Shown here one piece after another: positions 16,852-23,386 of a stretch of 27,402 nt of DNA. The DNA is taken from contig LGRX02031382.1 of the NCBI GenBank assembly GCA_001247695.2, positions 1 to 27,402 of the forward strand, in the 5' to 3' direction. Position 1 is the first letter of the stretch; the number at the start of each line of letters is the position of its first letter. The notes below the pieces were generated by a model that saw only the letters and a program-made list of their open reading frames with translations, did no database searches and was not told where the DNA came from. Source of the DNA: Cymbomonas tetramitiformis. Lineage: Eukaryota; Chlorophyta; Pyramimonadophyceae; Pyramimonadales; Pyramimonadaceae. The position numbers and the translations under genes were made by a program.

Positions 16852-17093
16852 TTAATTAGTCTCGTCCTCGTCGATGTCACTCGCTGGAGGCGAAGGGGCG
16901 GGACTTCCAGGTGGAGATGGGGGGACCCAAGGCCACTCTTCGATTCCTTGCACTGGATATGAACCAGGGAGAGCGGGGAAGACTGTTAGGTCTTGGGAGT
17001 TCGGGTAGCGGAAGAGAAGGTTTCCAATCTGAACCCACACCCAGTTGTGGTATCTTGGTGGGATAGCCAGCGTGACTATGTCCAGGCGCTCAG
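16852..17093 (-). CDS. leader ORF 2, Trp/Pro-rich with acidic tail, no ATG
   Basis: This minus-strand frame stays open from about 17320 and ends TAA at 16852-16854, yet has no ATG. The downstream half is protein-like: IPPRYHNWVWVQIGNLLF, then EEWPWVPPSPPGSP, then an acidic end SDIDEDETN. The acidic, PPSP-containing tail resembles the end of leader ORF 1 just upstream, which stops where this part begins. A +1 shift at the GAC UGA G end of ORF 1 would fuse them. Such sites (stop codon in the A site) drive +1 frameshifting in antizyme genes. A simple one-base lesion, as in RT, is equally possible. The function is unknown. Confidence 0.4.
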
Positions 17094-17269
17094 TCGCTGT
17101 TCTCCTCTTCGTCGTCAGAGGAAGATGGGGAAGGAGGACCGCTCCAAGGACCGCTCTGCCAGAAAGCGCCTGCTGGTGGGTAGGTAGGGTCTGGAGGGAA
17201 TACCCACTTGATAGGTCCTTGCTTCCACCACGCTCTTCTGTATTCTTCTGGCGAAGGGGGTACTGCCAT
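17090..17269 (-). CDS. leader ORF 1, 59-residue Trp/Pro-rich acidic protein
   Basis: The ATG at 17267-17269 opens a 59-codon frame ending TGA at 17090-17092, between the PBS and gag. The peptide begins MAVPPSPEEYRRAWWKQ, has five Trp and many Pro, and ends in a run of Ser, Asp and Glu. The composition is too structured to be chance in my judgement, but no family is recognised. As the first sizeable ATG frame in the leader, it could also act as an upstream ORF that limits gag translation. The frame that follows it (16852-17093) has a similar tail. Confidence 0.4.
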   Translation of the reverse strand: MAVPPSPEEYRRAWWKQGPIKWVFPPDPTYPPAGAFWQSGPWSGPPSPSSSDDEEENSD

Positions 17270-17344
17270 ACACCGGCGAACTCAAAATTTCGCCAGGGCT
17301 CCGCGACACAGATTTCAAGTGCCTAGGCGCGCGGGCAAGAGTCA

Positions 17345-18038
17345 AGCAACAGTGAAAAAGGAGGTGTCAGGTCCAATATGAGGGTCCAGTGAAGCCCCAG
17401 ACGGTATCTGTACTCCGTAGGTCCCAAGAAAAGCCCAGTCAGTGCGCTGCTGGAAGATACCAGGAGGTGCTGAAGGGCTGCCAGAAACGTCCCAGAACTG
17501 CTGAAAGCGCCTTTTGGTGGAGCTTTCCCCGCTGCTGATGGCCGTGAGGGCGGTATCAGGGGTTTCTAGGCTGTTCTATGGGGTCTAAAGAGGGGTTTTT
17601 CGGTGGTGGAGGCTACTGGGAGAGGTTTTGGGGTAGGCTGGAAACTGTCAAAAACGGCTATTTTTGGCTGTTTTGGGCGGTTTTTCGCCTTTTTGGGGCT
17701 CTGAAAGGTGAGCTATATCGTTTTCTTGGCTACTGTAGACCGGGGAAACCCTTTAGGGTGCTCCATGACGGTCGTTTGTGGCCTGGGACGGACTTCGGGT
17801 TTAAGATCGGAAAACGAATGCTTGGGTTTCTGAGCCGGTTTGAGCCCCCAGTGTTAAGGGGCAAAAATATGAAGTTTTGGAGATGTTTTCCAGAGGATAC
17901 GGCCGTTGTATACGAAAAAAATGTACTTACGGAGGCTAAAATTGCGCACAGATAGCCGGAAGTACAGCTCTCCCCCTGTATCACAACGAAAGTTTCAATA
18001 GGCCCGTGGGCGAGTTGCGCAGAGGCGAAATCGCAGCA
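17345..18038 (-). other. untranslated leader of the element
   Basis: No convincing ORF is present on the element strand between the PBS and leader ORF 1. The + strand is strongly G/T-rich, so the element RNA here is C/A-rich and probably poorly structured, as might suit ribosome scanning or RNA packaging. The + strand ORF at 17578-17955 is an antisense by-product of that skew. Confidence 0.5.
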
Positions 18039-18049
18039 CGCTGATACCA
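18039..18049 (-). other. primer-binding site, initiator Met tRNA type
   Basis: On the minus strand, two bases after the LTR end, comes TGGTATCAGCG. This complements the 3' end of an initiator Met tRNA whose acceptor stem is ATCAGCG/CGCTGAT. The first nine bases equal the classic plant PBS TGGTATCAG. Downstream bases resemble the T arm imperfectly. Confidence 0.8.
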
Positions 18050-18051
18050 AA

Positions 18052-18751
18052 TGTGCCAGGGGCACGACGACAGATGCTCGGAGATATGTTTTGATTGAAC
18101 GTGCTAAGGTACACAATTCGGATTTTTATAATATACTGGATCAGGGCCAGATTGAGGTACAAACGATAATTCGGTTCCGAGTTCTGAAGACTAAGCACTT
18201 CTCAAGTGCTCTACTTATTCACTCGTCACTCAGGTTGCAGGGTCAACCACTCGAGAGCCGATGTCACACTTCGGCTCAACGTTCAGTTCCCGATCCGATC
18301 TCATTTCTAATTCCGATTCGTCATTCTCGATTCAGATGTTATGCCAACAGGCTGACACGATGACTGCTCCACAGTACTGTCATACTACTGTACTGTCATA
18401 CTACTGTACTGTCATACTGTCATACTGTCATAGCGTCATACTGTCATAACCTTAATATCTGATATTCGATTTCATTGTCTTTTCAACCCCGATGCGAATC
18501 TGACCATTCTTCTAGGGTCTGACTGAGTTCCACGATGACACCCCCCACAGTACTGTCATACTACTATAGTGTCATACTGTCATACTGTCATAGTGTCATA
18601 GTGTCATACTGTCATACCCCGGACATCTGGTATCCATTCTCATCGTGATTTCAAGCCCAATTTCACTGTCATCGTGCCAATCCCAGATTACCCCCGATGA
18701 CACACATACGGACGCATAGGCATATCGGCTCACGCTGTGCCTCCGGGCACA
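18052..18751 (-). repeat. right LTR (5' LTR of the element)
   Basis: This is a 700-bp copy of 4845-5537 with the same TGTGCC/GGCACA ends. It is next to the PBS, so it is the promoter LTR. It contains two TGTCATA-type arrays (about 18372-18448 and 18548-18616); the first has an extra ACTGTACTGTCATACT-type unit relative to the left LTR. Near-identity to the left LTR supports recent integration. Confidence 0.95.
18119..18136 (-). promoter_or_regulatory. candidate TATA box in the 5' LTR
   Basis: On the element strand the sequence reads AGTATATTATAAAAATC, about 70-80 bases before the LTR end. A start 25-30 bases downstream would give a short R-U5 of about 50 bases. Both LTRs carry it. The position and match are reasonable, but the start site is not shown. 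Confidence 0.4.
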
Positions 18752-18756
18752 AACGC
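18752..18756. repeat. right target-site duplication AACGC
   Basis: It is identical to 4840-4844 and directly abuts the GGCACA end of the right LTR. Confidence 0.92.
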
Positions 18757-19385
18757 AGCGGTTGGTACACCGTCGCGGACGAGATTGTGGCCGGTGTCAA
18801 GGAGATGGCACACCTTGGATGAATCGTCAGCCCGGGTGGTCCCAGAATCATGGTATTCGCCGCCCTTGGCCATGGCCATCTCCGTGAGCATGTCCGGAAG
18901 GAAGCGGATCCCTTCGTAGCTCCACGCCATGTCGTCCACCGCCTCTTTCGTGAGATACGCGTTCGCTATGCACGTGTCGATCGCCTTACCTCCAACCGGG
19001 GCTGGCACCACCCCCTTGCTGTCGCCCAGGAGACGCTCGACCCAGAGCTCGTTGGTGCTGCTCACCACGCCGGTTTCCTCCTCTTGCTTGCACAAGTGAA
19101 CGACCGCCATGCGCAGATTCAACGTCAACATGTTCATGGGGCATTGCTGTTCCACAATCACCGCAAAGGCCCACAGCTCTTTCCCGGCCTCTTTCCGGGG
19201 CTCCGCACGGGACTGGAGGTCCCCACACAATCCTATTGCAGGCCCTCTCATAAAGTAGAGCACCGCCCGCCGCAAAGTCCACCAAGCCTTGTCCAACTCC
19301 GGATTCAAGTTCTTCAGAACATCCATGAACACCATCGAACTGAAAATCAAGATAAAGTTCAGCATGTCCTCCATGGTGTAGTTCC
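18752..19385 (-). pseudogene. Plavaka-like transposase, exon interrupted by the Ty3 element
   Basis: The exon begins with a CAG acceptor (intron 19386-19665) and reads NYTMEDMLNFILIFSSMVF, then AWWTLRRAVLYFMRG, which fits the G(N)W.MEDW...F and W..LR.A segments of the family. It continues through cysteine- and charge-rich sequence to VRDGVPTAAF, where the retrotransposon cuts it. The gene resumes at 4844. The apparent open frame runs a few codons into the LTR (VPGGTA), and those are not native. The product would be a nuclear DNA transposase recognising the element's termini. The interruption alone makes this copy non-functional. Confidence 0.62.
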
Positions 19386-19665
19386 CTGCAACAGCGAGCT
19401 TTTTACAGATGTTAAGAACCGGCTCATCCTCCCCGCGTATGAAATGACACCAACAAACTAACAACAGTGCATACATATATACCTGGTTGTAGTAGCATTC
19501 ATCCCTACGGTTAGTAGGTGTGGCCATTCCCTGCCGGTGCACACAAACACGGTTGCACGCGGACCGGGCGTATAAGGTTGGCGCATCTGCCACGCCCGTT
19601 CCTACTAAACAAGGCACTTGCAAGGTGATGGGTGTCGGTATCCGTCGTTAGATCCGGGTGCTCAC
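19386..19665 (-). other. predicted intron, 280 bases
   Basis: The donor is G then GTGAGC at 19665 and the acceptor is GCTGTTGCAG at 19386. The phases agree: one base of a Gly codon is left upstream and two are supplied downstream. Splicing joins QDFVQYAG to NYTMEDML, the spacing expected in the family. Intron sequence between them contains stops in the exon frame. Confidence 0.65.
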
Positions 19666-20401
19666 CCGCGTATTGCACGAAGTCCTGGTACTCCCGGTGC
19701 ATGTCATGCGGCGCGGTCAGTCCCTTTCCGTTGGCCTGCAACTGATTCAGTTGCATGGGTGAGAAATAGCACGTGTTTGGGCAATTGTTCACCTTGTTTC
19801 GCAGCATTTTCAGGAACTTCTTGATGGCGCCGTAACACATCATGTGCATGAACGGCAGCACGTACCCGTAGATGGGGTCAAAGTATTCCAGCTGCTCTAA
19901 CGGCCCGGCTGCATATCGGCCGGTTCGCATCGGATCCACACCATCCTCCGCGGTCAGCCTCACCAGTTCCTTGTGGTCCTCCTTCGTTAACCACACACTC
20001 GGATCATTGGCATACAACACCTCCCCTTCGTCCAAGTATGTCTGCGAGATGGGGTTCGCATAGCCCAAGCAGTACATACCATTACCGTTAGGGCCCTTAG
20101 TGGCCTCCCAGATGCTTTTGAAGTCGTTGCGCCTTGCCGCCACGGGAGCGAACTTCCCCAAGTCGTTACGCGCAATCGTATCGCAGTAGCATAACATCAG
20201 GAACACGCTGAACTGTTCATGCCACACCTGGAAGTACCCGTCATACACCCTGAAAGGGGTTTGGTCAGCATCGGCATGGCCCTTACTCAGTTGTTTCAGC
20301 TCTTCCATCATGGGTTCTAGCAACACGTCGACGTCCTTCCAGTGTTGACGTGGGCCAGGGGCAATCGAGATCACACCGCAGTGCTTCATCTTCTCACGTT
20401 C
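19666..20401 (-). CDS. Plavaka-like transposase, central catalytic-region exon
   Basis: This exon reads EREKMKHCGVISIAPGPRQ, then DVDVLLEPMMEELKQLSKG. That is the PGP...D..L.P...EL..L signature of Tnp2/Plavaka transposases. It continues with FLMLCYCDTIARNDLGKF (the D..A block), EYFDPIYGYVLPFMHMM (the FD...G...MH block, at about residues 170-190) and ends QDFVQYAG. These blocks are from family knowledge; the exact catalytic acids cannot be proven here. Both ends are defined by splice sites with matching phase. The ORF on each side of the exon overruns into introns. It is part of the same gene as the flanking exons. Confidence 0.65.
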
Positions 20402-20551
20402 CTGCGGATACCCTCCATTGCACACGCAGTCAAGCGCAATAGCCTATGATCTCTTCAAGCCGCGCTGGAGCGTCACACCTCCGTGCGCGCACACTCGTGT
20501 AGATGTTGACTGCGGGTTGGGCTTTGTCACACGTCGTGACGCACTACCTAC
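20402..20551 (-). other. predicted intron, 150 bases
   Basis: The donor is CCCAAG then GTAGGT at 20551 and the acceptor is TATCCGCAG at 20402, phase 0. Splicing joins SADLPPK to EREKMKHCG. This restores the NLPP..R..K...G block that precedes PGP in this family. That agreement is the best evidence for it. Confidence 0.65.
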
Positions 20552-20603
20552 CTTGGGAGGGAGGTCCGCACTTCGCATCGCGCCGAACCGCGTGGACCAA
20601 TTC
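20552..20603 (-). CDS. Plavaka-like transposase, candidate short exon
   Basis: A 52-base exon lies between a CGCAG acceptor and the CCCAAG/GTAGGT donor. It encodes NWSTRFGAMRSADLPPK. The DLPP block is what the family has just upstream of the next exon. The upstream acceptor is chosen because the same frame has a TGA shortly before it. I could not place the matching donor upstream with confidence. Confidence 0.4.
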
Positions 20604-20699
20604 CTGCGATGGCAACGCGCTAGTCAGTTGCGGTCCTTTCACCCATGAGGCATCGCCCATCGGCAACGTTCGTATACAATCAGCCGCGGCACTCGTCCG

Positions 20700-21230
20700 T
20701 TACAAGGAGTAAGAACATCGGCACGGGTCGCACTGTTTGTCATGCTTCTTTGCTTGCCCGTCGTCCTCTCCATATTCGATGCCCATACCGGTTCGTAATA
20801 CCCCTGGTTTCTCCTGGTTCCCACTCGGCGTCTCACGCAGTAGTCTGCCACCGACGCTAGGGTGCGCGTTTACTCGTAGCCCGTGCGGACTGCTCATGAC
20901 ACAAGCGTTTTCGGGAGCTCTGGCCGTGGGACTCGCACGCTGCTTAGCAAAGTCGTAGTCCATCATCCAGCGCCGCACCAGCCGCTTCACGGTGAAATAG
21001 AAGTAGTACTCCTTGGGACGATACTCCTCCCCGCGCGCCGTTTTAACAACGTCGTACCTCTCCTCCGTGCACCACTCTGTGGGCTCGCCATCCGCATCAC
21101 GCTTCGTGGGCACGCCGCATACCGCTTGCACCCTCTTCCCCGGCTTTCCCTCCCCGTTTTGCCATGCGAAATTGCGGTGGAACTTGGGACACACGTGTAT
21201 CGCATATATAGTCCCATACGCTCTCCGCAC
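20700..21230 (-). pseudogene. Plavaka-like transposase, exon part downstream of a frameshift
   Basis: This frame reads YAIHVCPKFHRNFAW, a Cys pair region (VCGVPT, EWCTEERY), then YFYFTVKRLVRRWMMDY. This matches the IHvCp..C, C..C and fP...RL..L order of Tnp2-type proteins. The first codons are read from a GTG within the overlap with the preceding frame, so there is no independent start. Homology fades after DFAKQ (about 20940); sequence from there to the TAA at 20700 is probably intron. It is the continuation of 21097-21579 after a frame jump at the TATATAT run near 21205. Confidence 0.5.
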
Positions 21231-21579
21231 CGAGCGCCCGTCTCATGTGCCATAGCGATCCCGGCAGGTTGCAAGTATTGCCGCCCAGGAGCATCTTCAA
21301 GACTTTCAGGAAGGTGTCGAAATGGTCATCAGTCCACCTCTGTCGCCTTTTCATATCCATGAAGTACCATACGGCCTCCTGCACGGTCACTCCGTTCGGA
21401 CTCGCCTTCCCGTGCGTGACCAGCGGTTGCGACTGCTTTCCTGCTGCTAGGTTTGGCACGTCCGTGACACACAACGTGATCGCGGGGTCGGGCTCAGCCT
21501 GCAGGGCCAGCACAATGTCCTGCACGGACTCCGTCGCGATAGTGACTTCGGTATTCATATCCACCAGCACTGCCAACTC
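21097..21579 (-). pseudogene. Plavaka-like transposase, exon start before a frameshift
   Basis: The exon begins after the acceptor TTGTAAGCAG (phase 0) with ELAVLVDMNTEV. It includes TDDHFDTFLKVLKMLLGG, LPGSLWHMRRALGAES and VWDY, the segment that precedes the IHVCP block in the family. The right frame then switches: conserved sequence continues in the 20700-21230 frame. The switch point is in a TA-dinucleotide run at about 21203-21211, where loss of one dinucleotide would explain it. The residues encoded below that point in this frame are nonsense. This is a second, independent break in the gene. Confidence 0.5.
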
Positions 21580-21706
21580 CTGCTTACAATGGCAGTCACA
21601 CCACCAACGCTCCCCGCCATATTACTACTCCACGCACGCTCACGCATCGTTAGTGGGTTACAGTGGAAACATTTTGGTGCCAGTATGGGCAGGGCGGGTT
21701 GCATAC
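21580..21706 (-). other. predicted intron, 127 bases
   Basis: The donor is GAG then GTATGC at 21706 and the acceptor is TTGTAAGCAG at 21580. Both are phase 0 in the open frames on either side. A CACTAAC branch-point match lies inside. This is the clearest spliceosomal intron in the window. Confidence 0.75.
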
Positions 21707-22717
21707 CTCAAACAAGAAGTCTGGCAGATCAAGCATATCCTCTGTAGGCGTATTCATTTCTTCGTCCGCCACAAGGTGGGTCTTTTCAAGAGCTTCTACG
21801 ACATCTTCCACAACGATGTCCTGGTTCTCCTTCGCCTCCTCCCAGTATTCCTTCTCAGCCGGGGAGGGCACCGATCCGCAGAACATTTCCCCAAATGCCA
21901 TCAGGCCGGACATCAGCGTGCACTCCGACAGCTGCTGCAGTGGGCAATTGAGATCCGCCGCCAACAGGTCCCTCATGTCATGGTTAACCTGGTTACCGTT
22001 TGTCCCAGCGCCACCTACCAAGTTGCCGCTACGCCACCGATCAGTACGGCTTCTGGTGTCCGGTTCCTCCATCACCACCTCCTGCCCTTCATCCGAACTC
22101 AGGAGGACGTCAGACGATCCAGTCTCCCCGTAGGGTGCCGGCACACCGCACACCCTGTTCCTGGCATCGAGCGCCACTCCAAGGCGGCGCGTGCGTGCGA
22201 GAAGCACGTCTGACCTCCGTTCTGCCTCTTTGTGCCATTTCGTCGCCGTCTTCGTTGGCATCTGCAAGTCTTCTAAGGTGAAGACGGAACGGATGCTCTG
22301 CCGCTCTTTCACGATGTCCGACGTGCTGTATGCTTGGCGCGCCAAGTCTAGTAGGCGTTGGTCGGACACGTGACTGCTGTCCCAAGTGGTGGTGGGGGCG
22401 CTCGCTTCACCAGCAGCAAGTTGGGTGGCTGCTTGTCGGGGGGCTTCAGCAGTACCAGGGCGTCCGCCATCCTCGGGTGGCATTGCCTCCCGCCGGGGCT
22501 TGATGCGCCCTCTGTCGTCAATTGTGTACCCGAGGTCCGGCAGACGACCTGCGAGCTGATTGACCAGGTCGCGCTTCGCCATAGCTTGGTCCTTACCACG
22601 GGCAGATCGCGGAATCCAGCCATTATCCGCACCAAACGTTGAAACCGTCGGGCGTTCGCTTGCACCCATGGCCTTCAAGCGATCCTGAATCACAGCGTCG
22701 TCGGGGAAGGAGAGTCC
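21707..22717 (-). CDS. transposase-associated exon, acidic, function unknown
   Basis: This exon of 337 codons starts after a TATTTTTCAG acceptor, reading GLSFPDDAV, and ends at the GAG/GTATGC donor. The GTG at 22693 is an internal codon rather than a start. The N-terminal part is basic and polar; the middle has KWHKEAERRSDVLLARTRR, likely helical. The C-terminal 100 residues are acidic (EKEYWEEAKENQDIVVEDV, then EEMNTPTEDMLDLPDF), which is common upstream of the catalytic part in Plavaka-type proteins. No named domain is visible. Splicing to the next exon is well supported. The link to the frame further upstream is plausible but not proven. Confidence 0.5.
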
Positions 22718-23386
22718 CTGAAAAATAGAGCAATGGAAGAAGGAGGGTGTTGAATACGAAAATCAAGGCATCAACATGCACCGCAAGTCCATGTGCCGTG
22801 CGTGCGCTGGCCACTCCGTTGATTCATGCATTGCACACATGCTGGCAGGGTGCGTGCGCGCCGTATGATGGCATTATACACATGCAACATGCAACAGGTG
22901 CCGTGACGCAGGTGCACGAGGTGCCAGCACCGCTCTCAGCACCAGTGTTCACGGCTTAAGACGGAGTCCCATACCATATCGCAATTACAATATACCCGGT
23001 GTTACGGTGATTGCCCCGAAGCAGCTTTCGGCATGGTTCATCACATCCACAAATAAACAGGTATAAGTTTGTTGGCTGTACCATCGGCGCGCATTCCACC
23101 AGGTACTAACTACAGTACTACTGCCTACACACTGTATACAACATGCCGTCTCAGCTTGCTTTAAGAGGTGCGCAGATCTGCCGCGCCGCGCATCTCTTCG
23201 GACTTCCGCGGCACATGTCTTCGTTTCGGGTGAAGCTTCAAATTCGCACATCCTAGGCTGCACGCCTGCGAAGGAAAGCGTGGGGCACATCTTGTATCAG
23301 CCCCCCCACCCACTCTCACCCTAAAACACCTGTAGGCCGACTTGATTCGAGGAATTGCCAACACACTAATAAAGAGAGTGAGTCAC
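22718..23386 (-). other. candidate intron, 669 bases, tandem donors
   Basis: The acceptor TATTTTTCAG is strong. The upstream end has two overlapping GT donors four bases apart in AGGTGCGTGACT. The better-looking one (CAG/GTGCGT at 23390) gives the wrong phase. The one at 23386 (GTGACT) gives phase 0, which fits. The stretch holds no convincing ORF. A missed small exon, or two separate genes, remain possible. Confidence 0.35.

Larger units (their letters stand above)
4845..18751 (-). mobile_element. Ty3/gypsy chromovirus-type LTR retrotransposon with two DNA methyltransferase-like modules
   Basis: This is a complete element of 13,907 bp read on the minus strand. In transcription order it has the right LTR, an initiator-Met-tRNA-type PBS, a leader with short ORFs, gag with a zinc knuckle, one UGA, then protease, RT, RNase H, an adenine-methyltransferase-like domain, integrase, GPY/F, chromodomain and a C5-methyltransferase-like domain, a polypurine tract, and the left LTR. 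LTRs begin TGTGCC and end GGCACA, and the 5-bp target duplication is perfect. The order RT-RNase H-integrase and the chromodomain place it in Ty3/gypsy. I count about eight substitutions between the LTRs, so the insertion is young. Two one-base insertions break RT. At nearly 14 kb it is about twice the length of a typical Ty3 element; the long gag, the linker before protease and the extra enzymes explain the excess. Confidence 0.93.

Noticed and set aside
5900..17300. Many + strand open frames of 60-320 codons across the retrotransposon (for example 13621-14394, 11695-12162).
   Set aside because: They are antisense to gag and pol, have biased composition mirrored from the coding strand, and match no family.
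17578..17955. A 125-codon + strand ORF with an ATG.
   Set aside because: It lies antisense in the element leader, is produced by G/T skew (runs of Gly, Phe, Trp), and has no recognisable domain.
20639..21576. + strand ORFs over the transposase exons (for example 20883-21362).
   Set aside because: They are antisense to exons supported by family motifs and splice sites.
22985..23290. A 101-codon minus ORF inside the 669-base candidate intron.
   Set aside because: It shows no domain and composition unlike the flanking exons; a real small exon here cannot be excluded but is not supported.
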